From: Paraburkholderia panacisoli
GTDB taxonomy: Bacteria; Pseudomonadota; Gammaproteobacteria; Burkholderiales; Burkholderiaceae
Assembly: GCF_008369935.1 (NCBI RefSeq)
Contig: NZ_VTUZ01000006.1
Span: forward strand, 186,001 to 250,000
Direction: 5' to 3'
DNA length: 64,000 nucleotides
Shown here: positions 44,305 through 52,590 of the stretch, piece after piece
How positions within the stretch are numbered: the first letter of the stretch is position 1
Layout: each line of letters begins with the position of its first letter
Made by a program: the position numbers and the translations under genes
The notes under the pieces: model-generated
Database searches by the model: none
Seen by the model: only the letters and a program-made list of their open reading frames with translations
What the model was told of the DNA's origin: nothing

Positions 44305-45470
44305 GCGGCGTGGTCCAGTTTGGTGGTGATGGCTGTTTCGGCTGGGTTATTGTCCGCGAAGGCCGGTGTTTTGCGGCTGGCATGCTGCAATTCGTTGTCG
44401 AGCAGCGCGGCCTTGCGCGGCAGACCCCAGCGATAGCCCGCCAGCGCCCCGCCCTTTTGCACCACGCGATGGCAAGGAATCGCCAGCGCCACCGGATTCG
44501 TCGCGCATGCGGTGGCGACCGCGCGCACAGCGCGGGGCGAGCCGACCGCTTCGGCGATCTGCGAATAGCTGCGCGTTTCGCCGTAGGGAATGCGCCGCAA
44601 CGCGTCCCACACTCGCTGCCGGAACGCGGTCGCGGCGATGTCCAGAGGGAGATCGAAGTCCTGGCGGGTGCCGCGCAAATAGGCGTCGATCTGCGCGATG
44701 AACGGAGCGAGCTGTTGGGAATCTTCCAACAGATCGGCGTTGGCAAACTCGCCGCGCAGTTCGTCGACCAGCAATGCGTCGTCGTCGCCGAAACCGATCT
44801 TGCAAATGCCTTTGTCCGTGGCCGCGATCAACACGAAGCCCAGTGAAGTCGGCGCACTCGCATAGCGCACGGTCAGCCCGGCGCCTTTGCGGCGATACGC
44901 GGACGGCGCCATGCCAAGCTCAGCCGGCGCGCTGTCGTACATGCGCGACGGCGAGCCGAAGCCCGCATCGAGCGTGGCGCGCGTGACGTCCGCGCCGTTC
45001 TGCAGCGCGTCGCGCAATGCGGCGCCCCGCTGCGCGGCCTGGTACTGGCGCGGCGACACGCCCACCACGCGCTTGAACAGCCGCTGAAGGTGAAACGGAC
45101 TCACGTGCACCGCGTCGCTCAATTGCGCGAGCGTGAGACGCTGCTGCGGATCGGCGTCCAGCGCGGCGCACGCGCGCCTGACGATCTCCAGCTCGCGCGG
45201 CAGGCCGCCCGGCTGGCATCGCTTGCAATCGCGAAAGCCCGCGGCGCGCGCGGCGGCAGCGTCGGCGAAGAACGCGACGTTCTCGCGACGTGGCTGGCGC
45301 GACGCGCACGACGGGCGGCAGAACACGCCGGTAGTCTTGACCGCGTAGAAGAATGCGCCGTCGGCGCGCGGTTCGCGGCGTGTGACGGCGGCCCAGCGTT
45401 CGTCGTCGGAAGTCCAGCTGGCGGTGTCTGGGAGGGTGCCGATGGCGGTATTACCGGTAGTGGGTTTCAT
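44301..45470 (-). CDS. ada: bifunctional Ada regulator / O6-methylguanine-DNA methyltransferase
   Basis: The 389-residue protein senses and repairs methylated DNA. The N-terminal zinc domain has Cys51, Cys55, Cys82 and Cys85, with the same spacing as E. coli Ada Cys38/42/69/72 (4, 27, 3). An AraC-type helix-turn-helix (LTLAQLSDAVHVSPFHLQRLF in parts) is followed by the methyltransferase domain with PCHRVV acceptor motif and YRWG. The ATG at 45470 (MKPTTGNT) is preferred to 45527. alkA is translationally coupled downstream. Confidence 0.94.
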   Translation of the reverse strand: MKPTTGNTAIGTLPDTASWTSDDERWAAVTRREPRADGAFFYAVKTTGVFCRPSCASRQPRRENVAFFADAAAARAAGFRDCKRCQPGGLPRELEIVRRACAALDADPQQRLTLAQLSDAVHVSPFHLQRLFKRVVGVSPRQYQAAQRGAALRDALQNGADVTRATLDAGFGSPSRMYDSAPAELGMAPSAYRRKGAGLTVRYASAPTSLGFVLIAATDKGICKIGFGDDDALLVDELRGEFANADLLEDSQQLAPFIAQIDAYLRGTRQDFDLPLDIAATAFRQRVWDALRRIPYGETRSYSQIAEAVGSPRAVRAVATACATNPVALAIPCHRVVQKGGALAGYRWGLPRKAALLDNELQHASRKTPAFADNNPAETAITTKLDHAA

Positions 45471-45621
45471 GATGGTCCCGGATAGGCAGGCAGTGTCGAT
45501 GCTCACCAATGTAGGCCGTATGCCCACACCCTACGCCCCGGTTCTTGCTCTGTCATTGCGCTTATTCGTAGGATGAAACGGCCGCCAAGCGGTCGTTTTG
45601 CCCCAAACTGCGACATTTTGG

Positions 45622-45633
45622 CCCGATATCGGG
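45622..45633. repeat. palindrome upstream of the small-RNA promoter
   Basis: CCCGATATCGGG is a perfect 12-bp palindrome ending 18 bp before the -35 element at 45652. A further hairpin (AAACGGCCGC/GCGGTCGTTT, 45576-45598) lies upstream, between ada and this unit. Both are in the 435-bp gap 45471-45905. Confidence 0.45.
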
Positions 45634-45651
45634 TTTTCCCTTAAAAAGTTA

Positions 45652-45680
45652 TTGCGTCGCATCAACCCGATGTGTATATT
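45652..45680 (+). promoter_or_regulatory. promoter of a putative small RNA
   Basis: TTGCGT (45652-45657) and TATATT (45675-45680) are separated by 17 bp. Transcription would start at about 45687, exactly where the C/U-rich repeats begin. Confidence 0.65.
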
Positions 45681-45686
45681 AGTACC

Positions 45687-45749
45687 TGTCTCCTCCATGT
45701 CTCCTCCTGATATGGATTCAGCCCGCTCCACATAGAGCGGGCTTTTTTT
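45687..45749 (+). ncRNA. putative small RNA with two anti-Shine-Dalgarno motifs
   Basis: The predicted transcript of about 62 nt starts with two tandem copies of TGTCTCCTCC (45687-45696 and 45698-45707), each containing CUCCUCC, complementary to AGGAGG Shine-Dalgarno sequences. It ends with a 9-bp stem AGCCCGCTC/GAGCGGGCT (45720-45728, 45735-45743) and seven T residues. No gene lies upstream on this strand that the terminator could serve, and no ORF with a ribosome site fits inside. It could instead be the leader of a very short transcript. The VOC gene starts 157 bp later. Confidence 0.65.
45720..45749 (+). terminator. Rho-independent terminator of the putative small RNA
   Basis: A 9-bp perfect stem with a 6-nt loop (CACATA) is followed by TTTTTTT. 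It functions only in the plus direction because no A-run precedes it. Confidence 0.85.
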
Positions 45750-45905
45750 CGCCTGTACGTCCCGAATTCCCCGCCTTGGTTCTCCGCGTGATCCGGCCCT
45801 CCCGGCTGGTTTCACAGCCGCACTCACGCCCGCACTCGCGGCGCTGCCCTTTCTCCTACACTGGCTAATCATCAGTGCTGCGAACCGGCCAAAGGGGCGT
45901 TCGAC

Positions 45906-46331
45906 ATGAAAATTCACATCCGCGAAATCGATCACGTCGTCATCCGGGCGATAAACGTCGAGGCCATGGCGCGTTTCTATTGCGACGTGCTTGGATGCAG
46001 CCTCGAAAAGGAGCAGCGCGATCTGGGCCTGACGCAATTGCGCGCCGGCCGCTCGTTGATCGACCTCTTGCAGGTCGGCGCGAAACTCGACCACGTCGAA
46101 AACGGCATGCCGGGTACGGGCCGGAATATGGATCACCTATGTTTGCGCGTCGAACCATTCGACGCCGAGGCGCTCAAGGAGCATCTCGCCGGGCACGGCG
46201 CGCGGCTGGGCGAGCAGGCATTGCGCTACGGTGCGGACGGCTTTGGGCCGTCGCTGTATCTGTTCGACCCTGAAGGGAATATGGTCGAACTCAAGGGGCC
46301 GCCGGAAGCGGCGCGGGTCACATCGCTGTAG
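45906..46331 (+). CDS. VOC-family (glyoxalase/dioxygenase-like) protein
   Basis: The 141-residue protein contains two beta-alpha-beta-beta-beta units of the vicinal-oxygen-chelate fold. IDHVVIRAINVEAMARFYCDVLG gives the first metal-binding His (quoted in part: IDHVVIR), NMDHLCLRVEPFD the second and DPEGNMVELKGP the C-terminal Glu ligand. Members include glyoxalases, extradiol dioxygenases and fosfomycin-resistance proteins; the residues do not identify the substrate. It is convergent with yaeQ, 12 bp apart. Confidence 0.85.
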   Translation: MKIHIREIDHVVIRAINVEAMARFYCDVLGCSLEKEQRDLGLTQLRAGRSLIDLLQVGAKLDHVENGMPGTGRNMDHLCLRVEPFDAEALKEHLAGHGARLGEQALRYGADGFGPSLYLFDPEGNMVELKGPPEAARVTSL

Positions 46332-46343
46332 ACGAAAGACCCT

Positions 46344-46898
46344 TCAGGCGTTAGCAGGCGCTTTCAGCACCGTCCACTCGATCTTCACCGCATCGGCCTC
46401 GGCGCTGCCGAGCCAGGCTTCACCGTCCTGCACCGTACATTGCAGACGCATCGTGCGTTCGGCAAGCGAGCCGAGCGCCGCCGCGACGTCTTCACTCAGC
46501 GTCCACACCGTCACGTTGCGCATGCGTTCCACCTTGTTGCGCACGCCCTGCCACCAGATGTCCGACGCGCGGCCGCCATAGGCGATCACGATCACCTCGT
46601 TGGAGCGGCCGCTCGCCTTGGCGATGCGCCGTTCGTCGGGCTGGCCGACTTCGATCCAGGTTTCGATCGCGCCGGTGAGATCCTTTTGCCACAAATCCGG
46701 TTCGTCGACGTCCGACAAACCTTTGCAGAACTCGAGGCGTTCCTGCGCGAACAGCGCGAAGGCGGCGACGCGGACCATCATCCGTTCGTCGGTTTCCGAG
46801 GGATGGCGAGCGATCGTCAGTGAATGGTCGGCGTAATAGTGCCGGTCCATGTTGGCGATCTGCAGTTCCGCCTTGTAAATCGTCGATTTCAGAGCCAT
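46344..46898 (-). CDS. yaeQ: YaeQ family protein
   Basis: A 184-residue cytoplasmic protein with a PD-(D/E)XK-like fold. The family is evident from MALKSTIYKAELQIANMDR at the start, HPSETDERMMVRV, EPDLWQKDLTG and ETWIEVGQPDERRI, which carry the conserved acidic residues. The family suppresses RfaH-related defects in E. coli, but its biochemical role is not known to me. The ATG at 46898 is preferred to the frame reaching 46988. Confidence 0.9.
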   Translation of the reverse strand: MALKSTIYKAELQIANMDRHYYADHSLTIARHPSETDERMMVRVAAFALFAQERLEFCKGLSDVDEPDLWQKDLTGAIETWIEVGQPDERRIAKASGRSNEVIVIAYGGRASDIWWQGVRNKVERMRNVTVWTLSEDVAAALGSLAERTMRLQCTVQDGEAWLGSAEADAVKIEWTVLKAPANA

Positions 46899-47038
46899 GC
46901 CGTTGCTAAACCAGGCGCTCGCCCCACCGGAGCGAACAGAAAAGGAATCGTCGACGGCGCGTTGCCGTCTTCCGTGTTTGTTGTACATCGCAATTCTCCC
47001 GCGCCGTCAGCCGGCGGCCATGCCAACGGGAGAAGCAT

Positions 47039-48016
47039 TTATCGCGCCACGGCCGGTTCAAAAGCCGTGCCATACACCTCGGCGGCGGCTTCCCGCAAGG
47101 CTTCCAGGACTACGGCGGCCCCCGGCGAAAGAAGATGCGACTGGCGCGTGATGATACCGAATGTGTCCATCCTGCACGGCAAATCTATCGGCACGCGCTT
47201 CAGGACACCGTACTGTTGGTACTGACGCGCCACTTCGTCGGGCAAAACGGCCAACATGTCGCTTTGGAGCAGCAGGCTCGAAATCGCCAGAAAATTGTTC
47301 GTATTGACCACGTTTTGCGGCGGGTTCAGTCCAATTTGCGAAAACATCAGATCAAAGCGATGGCGCAGCACGCTGCCCGGCGGGTGCAAAACCCAGCTGG
47401 CGTTGACGATTCCGCGCAGTGTCAACCCTGTCTCATTTTCGAGAGGATGACCCGGGCGCGCGACTACGCAAAGCGGCTCGTCCGCGAGCGGTTCGTAGCG
47501 GATTTCGGCCTTGAACTGGTTCTGCCGCTCCAGCACCCGCCCGATCATGATGTCGAGTTCGCCTTCGGCTAGCCGCGGCAGCATCACGTCCGAGGTTTCC
47601 ACCTCCGCCCAGATCTGCAACTGCGGATACCGCTCCTTCACGCTGGCGATCGCGCGCGGCACCATCGTCGCGGCGGCCGCCGCAATCACGCCGATGCGCA
47701 CCTGACCCGCGAGGCCGGAGCGCAACGCCGAGATTTCGTCGTGCGCGTGGCTCAAATTCGATAGCACCATGCGCGCATGCCGGATCATCACCTCTCCGTA
47801 CAGCGTGGCGTGCATGCCATGCGGCGTACGGTCGAACAGGCTGACTTCCAGCATGTCCTCCAACTCCTTGAGCAGACGCGAGGCGGCGGGCTGGGTCATG
47901 CCGAGCACGTCGGCGGCCCGGCGCACGTTGCCCTCCTCCTCCATCGCCGCGAGCAGCAGCAACTGGCGCGTCTTGAGCCGCGCACGGACAAACCAGTTCG
48001 AGTAGCTACGCGTCAT
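47039..48016 (-). CDS. LysR-family regulator (GbpR-like, sugar metabolism)
   Basis: A 325-residue LysR protein with helix-turn-helix RRAADVLGMTQPAASRLLKE and effector domain (about residues 105-310). MTRSYSNWFVRARLKTRQLL at the N-terminus is typical of GbpR-type regulators of galactose/arabinose binding-protein operons. It is divergent from the arabinose gene cluster, 193 bp from its first gene, and a matching inverted repeat lies in the gap. Control of that cluster by arabinose or a pathway intermediate is inferred. Confidence 0.9.
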   Translation of the reverse strand: MTRSYSNWFVRARLKTRQLLLLAAMEEEGNVRRAADVLGMTQPAASRLLKELEDMLEVSLFDRTPHGMHATLYGEVMIRHARMVLSNLSHAHDEISALRSGLAGQVRIGVIAAAAATMVPRAIASVKERYPQLQIWAEVETSDVMLPRLAEGELDIMIGRVLERQNQFKAEIRYEPLADEPLCVVARPGHPLENETGLTLRGIVNASWVLHPPGSVLRHRFDLMFSQIGLNPPQNVVNTNNFLAISSLLLQSDMLAVLPDEVARQYQQYGVLKRVPIDLPCRMDTFGIITRQSHLLSPGAAVVLEALREAAAEVYGTAFEPAVAR

Positions 48017-48102
48017 CGGTTGTCTCCCAGCATTGTTTTTGTCGGACGGCCCCGGGCCGCCTTTGCCTGGCGGTTTGGCCCGCTCAGGGTCTCCATGATG
48101 CC

Positions 48103-48124
48103 ATACCGAAACTGATATCGGGAT
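48103..48124. promoter_or_regulatory. candidate LysR operator in the GbpR/arabinose intergenic region
   Basis: ATACCGA-N8-TCGGGAT is an inverted repeat with 6 of 7 half-site bases matching. It lies in the 193-bp region between the divergent regulator and the semialdehyde dehydrogenase gene, about 90 bp from each start. Confidence 0.5.
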
Positions 48125-48209
48125 GGCTTAAAAAGGGATTGGAAAGTTATTGGGGGCGCTCATACCATTCGTTGACTTTCCAGGACTCCCACTTGACGCC
48201 CATCCGTCG

Positions 48210-49658
48210 ATGAACCGCGATCCGCTCGTTCCGCTCGTTGCCAGCCCGTTTCGCCATTACATCAATGGCGGATGGGAGACGGGCGCGACCGCGGGGGTGT
48301 CGTTCAACCCGTCGGACCTGGACGAACCGGTCGGCGAATACGTGCGCGCGGACGTGCGGCAGACCGATACGGCAATCGAAGCGGCGCATGCGGCGTTTCG
48401 CGACTGGTCGCTGGCGTCGGTGCAGCGTCGCGCGGATGCACTCGATGCAATCGGCACCGAGATGCTTGCGCGCCGCGACGAACTCAGCCGGCTGCTCGCG
48501 CGCGAAGTCGGCAAGACCTTGCCCGAAGCGCTTGCCGAAGCGATCCGCGCCGGCCAGATTTTCAAGCTGTGCGCCGCCGAGGCGCTGCGCGCGTTTGTCG
48601 AGCCGCTGGCGTCGGCGCGCGCCGGCGTCGAAATCGACGTGACGCGCGAGCCGCTCGGCGTGATCGGCATCATCGCGCCCTGGAGCGCACCGCTGGCGAT
48701 CGCCGCCGTGAAGATCGGCGCCGCGCTCGCCCACGGCAATTGCGTCGTCTTCAAGCCGGCCGAATCGACGCCGGCCTGCGCGGCGGCGCTGGCTTCGATC
48801 ATCAGCCGCGCCGGCCTGCCCGCGGGCGTGTTCAACCTCGTGATGGGCAGCGGCCGGCAGGTCGGCGCGCGGATCGTCGCGCATCCGCTGGTGGCGGCGA
48901 TCAGCTTCACCGGCGCGACGGAGACCGGCACGCGCGTGTTGCAGGCCGCGGCCGCCCGCCAGGCGCGCGTGCAACTGCAGATGGGCGGCAAGAATCCGTT
49001 CGTGGTGTTGGCCGACGCCGATCTCGACAACGCGGTCGACGCGGCGTTGAGCGGCGCATATGGCTCGGCCGGGCAGCGCTGTACGGCGGCGGCCCGTCTG
49101 ATCGTCGAGCGCGCGGTCTTCGAGCCGTTCGTGGACGCGTTGCGCGCGAAGCTCGGCAAGCTCTCGGTCGATCACGCGTTAAAGCGCGGCACGGATATCG
49201 GGCCAGTGGCGAACGCTGCGCAACTGGAGCGCAACCTCGACTATGTGCGCATCGGTCAACAGGAAGGCGCGCAACTGTTGCGCGGCGGCCAGCCGCTGCA
49301 GCGCGCAACACGGGGCTACTTTTTCGAACCGGCGCTGTTCATCGGCGAACCCGAGCAGCGCATTGCGCGCGAGGAAATTTTCGGCCCGCTCGCGGTCGTG
49401 CTGCGCGCCGACGACTACGAGCACGCGCTGCATCTTGCGAACGACACGGCCTATGGCCTGTGTGCCGGCATCTGCACGCGCTCGCTCGAACGCGCGCGGC
49501 ATTTCCGCCGACATGTTCAGAGCGGGCTCGTCACGATCAATTTGCCCACCACGGCCGTCGAGCACCACGCGCCCGGCGGCGGCCGCAAGGCGTCTGCCTA
49601 CGGCGCGACCGACGCGGCCTTCTGGACGGCCGTCAAAACGGCCTACGTGGCGGGCTGA
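48210..49658 (+). CDS. NAD(P)-dependent aldehyde dehydrogenase, probable 2-oxoglutarate semialdehyde dehydrogenase
   Basis: The 482-residue ALDH has the cofactor-binding FKPAESTPACAAALA, the general-base glutamine/glutamate region LQMGGKNPFVVLADADLD, the catalytic Cys in YGSAGQRCTAAAR and EEIFGPLAVV. Position in an arabinose uptake/L-arabonate dehydratase cluster points to oxidation of 2-oxoglutarate semialdehyde to 2-oxoglutarate, the last step of the oxidative pentose route (inference from context; succinate-semialdehyde dehydrogenase activity is an alternative). I choose ATG 48210 (MNRDPLV); a TTG at 48150 is the only earlier start. Confidence 0.85.
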   Translation: MNRDPLVPLVASPFRHYINGGWETGATAGVSFNPSDLDEPVGEYVRADVRQTDTAIEAAHAAFRDWSLASVQRRADALDAIGTEMLARRDELSRLLAREVGKTLPEALAEAIRAGQIFKLCAAEALRAFVEPLASARAGVEIDVTREPLGVIGIIAPWSAPLAIAAVKIGAALAHGNCVVFKPAESTPACAAALASIISRAGLPAGVFNLVMGSGRQVGARIVAHPLVAAISFTGATETGTRVLQAAAARQARVQLQMGGKNPFVVLADADLDNAVDAALSGAYGSAGQRCTAAARLIVERAVFEPFVDALRAKLGKLSVDHALKRGTDIGPVANAAQLERNLDYVRIGQQEGAQLLRGGQPLQRATRGYFFEPALFIGEPEQRIAREEIFGPLAVVLRADDYEHALHLANDTAYGLCAGICTRSLERARHFRRHVQSGLVTINLPTTAVEHHAPGGGRKASAYGATDAAFWTAVKTAYVAG

Positions 49659-49827
49659 TCGCGATGACCGTCACGCATTGCAGCGCACTCCGTGCCGTTT
49701 ATCGCGCAGCAGCAGTTCGATGCGCCATGCATCCCATGCGTCATTCGCGCGCCGGCTGACGCCGCCGCGCATAGCCCTGCTGCAAACCAACGACATCAAT
49801 GCAGCTTTTCAACCTCAGGAGACAGGC

Positions 49828-50832
49828 ATGACCAGCAAGCTTCGCCGTTTGACCCTCACCGCGATGGCCGCCGCCGCCCTCGCCGCGCCGTTCGCCGTGC
49901 AACTTTCCGCACATGCGGATCAGCAGCTCAAAGTCGGCTTCCTCGTGAAGATGCCGGAACAGGCGTGGTTCATCAACGAACAGAAAGCCGCGACCGCGCT
50001 CGGTCAGAAGGACGGCTTTTCGGTCGTCAACATCGGCACGCCGGACGGCGAAAAAGTGCTGGCCGCCATCGATAACCTCGGCGCGCAAGGCGCCAAGGGC
50101 TTCGTGATCTGCGCGCCCGACGTGCGCCTTGGACCGGCGATTCAGGCGCGCGCGAAGCGCTACAACATGAAGTTCGTGACCGTCGACGATCAACTGGTCG
50201 ACTCGACCGGCAAGCCGCTGCCGAATGTGCCGCATCTGGGCATGTCCGCATTCAAGATCGGCAACCAGGTCGGCCAGGCGATCACCGAGGAAATGAAGCG
50301 CCGCGGCTGGAAGCCTGAAGAAGTCGGTGCACTGCGCATCACGAACTACGAACTGCCGACCGCGAAGCTGCGCACCGACGGCGCGACGCAATCGCTGCTA
50401 GCCGGCGGCTTCAAGAAGGAAAACGTCTTCGACGCCCCGCAAAAGACGACCGATGACGAAGGCGGTTTCAACGCCTCGTCGCCGGTGCTCGCGCAGCATC
50501 CGAACATCAAGAAGTGGGTGATCTTCGCGCTCAACGAGGAAAGCGTTCTGGGTGGCGTGCGCGCGACCGAGCAACTGCATATTCCCGCGGCGGACGTGAT
50601 CGGTGTCGGCATCAATGGTGCGGGCGAAGCCTTCGCCGAATTCCAGAAGAAGGAACCGACAGGCTTCTTCGGCACGATCGCCGTGAGCTCGACCAACCAC
50701 GGCAAGCAGAGCACGGAAAACCTGATCGAGTGGATCAAGGACGGCAAAGAGCCGCCCGCCGATACGCAGACCACCGGCAAGCTGATGGTGCGCGGCAACT
50801 GGCAGGACGTGCGTAAAGAACTCGGCATCTAA
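49828..50832 (+). CDS. araF: L-arabinose ABC transporter substrate-binding protein
   Basis: The 334-residue periplasmic protein has a signal peptide (MTSKLRRLTLTAMAAAALAA, cleavage after AHA) and the ABP fold. It aligns by eye with E. coli AraF through LKVGFLVKMPEQAWF, PDGEKVLAAIDNL, GAKGFVICAPDVRLG, VDDQLVD and LGGVRATEQ. Sugar contacts expected for AraF are in these segments. AGGAGA lies 8 nt before the ATG. A GC-rich stem-loop downstream separates it from araG, as is common for abundant binding-protein transcripts. Confidence 0.93.
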   Translation: MTSKLRRLTLTAMAAAALAAPFAVQLSAHADQQLKVGFLVKMPEQAWFINEQKAATALGQKDGFSVVNIGTPDGEKVLAAIDNLGAQGAKGFVICAPDVRLGPAIQARAKRYNMKFVTVDDQLVDSTGKPLPNVPHLGMSAFKIGNQVGQAITEEMKRRGWKPEEVGALRITNYELPTAKLRTDGATQSLLAGGFKKENVFDAPQKTTDDEGGFNASSPVLAQHPNIKKWVIFALNEESVLGGVRATEQLHIPAADVIGVGINGAGEAFAEFQKKEPTGFFGTIAVSSTNHGKQSTENLIEWIKDGKEPPADTQTTGKLMVRGNWQDVRKELGI

Positions 50833-50857
50833 GCCGGATTCAAGTCCGCAGGTTCTG

Positions 50858-50892
50858 GCGGGCCGCCTCGCGCTTACGTGAGACCGGCCCGC
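50858..50892 (+). other. intercistronic stem-loop between araF and araG
   Basis: GCGGGCC (50858-50864) pairs perfectly with GGCCCGC (50886-50892) across a 21-nt loop. No U-tract follows, so it probably limits 3'-to-5' decay of the araF message and lowers read-through into araG rather than terminating fully. Confidence 0.5.
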
Positions 50893-50934
50893 GCTGTTGT
50901 GAGCACAGTTGTCCACCCGTTCGAGGTTTTTTCG

Positions 50935-52506
50935 ATGACGTCCTTACCCACCGAGTCCCACAGCGACGCAGCGGCGCTGTCGGCGCAAGCGCCCTCGCCT
51001 TCTTCTTCGCCCGTATCCGGCGCGGCGTCGTATCTGCAACTCGACGGCATCACCGTGCGCTTTCCCGGCGTGCTCGCGCTCGACCAGGTGTCGCTCGAAG
51101 TGCGGCGCGGCGAAGTGCATGGCCTGATGGGCGAAAACGGCGCCGGCAAATCGACGCTGCTGAAGGTGCTGTCCGGCGTGAATCAGCCGGCGGCGGGCAC
51201 CCTGTCGCTCGACGGCGTCGTGCAGCAGTTCGCCACGACCAAAGCGGCCATCGCAGCGGGCGTCGCAATCATCTATCAGGAACTGCATCTGGTGCCGGAG
51301 CTGACCGTTGCGGAAAACCTGATGCTCGGTGCGCTGCCGAATCGTTTCGGTGTACTGGACGAAAAGGCGCTGGTCGCGCGTGCGGTGCGCGAGCTGGAAC
51401 GGCTCGGCGAGAAGATCGATCCGTCGCAGCAGGTGAAGAATCTGTCGATCGGCCAGCGGCAGATGATCGAGATCGGCAAGGCGCTGATGCGCGACGCGCG
51501 CGTGATCGCGTTCGACGAACCCACCAGTTCGCTGTCGTCGCGCGAGACCACGCAACTGTTCCGGATCATCCGCGCATTGAAGGCCGAAGGCCGCGCGATC
51601 ATCTACGTCACGCACCGGATGGACGAAGTGTATGAGCTGTGCGATCGCGTCACGGTGTTTCGCGACGGCCGACGCATCGACACCTTCGAAGCGGGCGACG
51701 GACTCGATCGCGACCGGCTGATCAGCTGCATGGTGGGCCGCTCGATCGCGGACGTGTACGGCTACCGCTCGCGCGAACTCGGCGACGTGCAGCTCGACGT
51801 CAAAGGCCTGATGGGACCCGGCCTGCGCGAACCGGCTTCGTTCGCGGCGCGCAAGGGCGAAATCGTCGGCTTTTTCGGGCTGGTCGGCGCGGGCCGTTCC
51901 GAGTTGATGAAGCTGATTTACGGCGCGGTCAAACCGGCCGCCGGCGAGATCACGCTCAAAGGCAAACGAGTGCGCTTCGCCACGCCGCGCGATGCCGTGC
52001 GCGCTGGTGTGGCGCTGTGTCCGGAGGATCGCAAGCAGGAAGGCATCGTGTCGATCGCCTCGGTATCGGACAACCTCAACATCAGTTGCCGCCGTCATTT
52101 CAGCCGCTTCCACGTGCTCAACGGCCGCAAGGAAGCACAGACCGCCAGGGAATTCATCGGCAAGCTCGCGATCAAGACGCGCAACGGCGACACGCCGATC
52201 GGCACGTTGTCCGGCGGCAATCAGCAAAAGGTGATCCTGTCGCGCTGGCTCGCGGAAGACATCGACGTGTTCCTGATGGACGAGCCCACGCGCGGCATCG
52301 ACGTCGGCGCGCGCAGCGAGATTTACGGGCTGCTGTACGGGCTCGCTGATGCGGGCCGCACGGTCATCGTCGTGTCGAGCGATCTGGCCGAGGTGATCGG
52401 TGTCACCGATCGCGTGATCGTGATGAAGGAAGGCCGCATCGTCGGCGATCTGTCGAAGACGCAGGCCACCCCGGATGCGTTGATCAAGCTCGCGCTGCCC
52501 CGCTGA
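50935..52506 (+). CDS. araG: L-arabinose ABC transporter ATP-binding protein
   Basis: The 523-residue protein has two ATPase modules, as in AraG/RbsA/XylG. The first has Walker A GENGAGKS, signature [11 protein letters not shown] and Walker [12 protein letters not shown]; the second has a degenerate P-loop ([13 protein letters not shown]), signature [11 protein letters not shown] and [12 protein letters not shown]. An extra Ser/Pro-rich stretch of about 30 residues precedes the first module. GAGG lies 8 nt before the ATG at 50935. It follows araF and precedes araH. Confidence 0.93.
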   Translation: MTSLPTESHSDAAALSAQAPSPSSSPVSGAASYLQLDGITVRFPGVLALDQVSLEVRRGEVHGLMGENGAGKSTLLKVLSGVNQPAAGTLSLDGVVQQFATTKAAIAAGVAIIYQELHLVPELTVAENLMLGALPNRFGVLDEKALVARAVRELERLGEKIDPSQQVKNLSIGQRQMIEIGKALMRDARVIAFDEPTSSLSSRETTQLFRIIRALKAEGRAIIYVTHRMDEVYELCDRVTVFRDGRRIDTFEAGDGLDRDRLISCMVGRSIADVYGYRSRELGDVQLDVKGLMGPGLREPASFAARKGEIVGFFGLVGAGRSELMKLIYGAVKPAAGEITLKGKRVRFATPRDAVRAGVALCPEDRKQEGIVSIASVSDNLNISCRRHFSRFHVLNGRKEAQTAREFIGKLAIKTRNGDTPIGTLSGGNQQKVILSRWLAEDIDVFLMDEPTRGIDVGARSEIYGLLYGLADAGRTVIVVSSDLAEVIGVTDRVIVMKEGRIVGDLSKTQATPDALIKLALPR

Positions 52507-52590
52507 CGCCGCCCCGCTCACCCGACTCGACCCAAGCACGCCAACGAAAGCACGCAACTGAATCGCGCCATTGAAACGGAAACACACATT

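Noticed and set aside
45531..46136. A 201-codon minus-strand frame covering the small-RNA unit and the start of the VOC gene
   Set aside because: It reads through a clear plus-strand terminator and promoter, overlaps the VOC coding region, and shows no domain or ribosome site.
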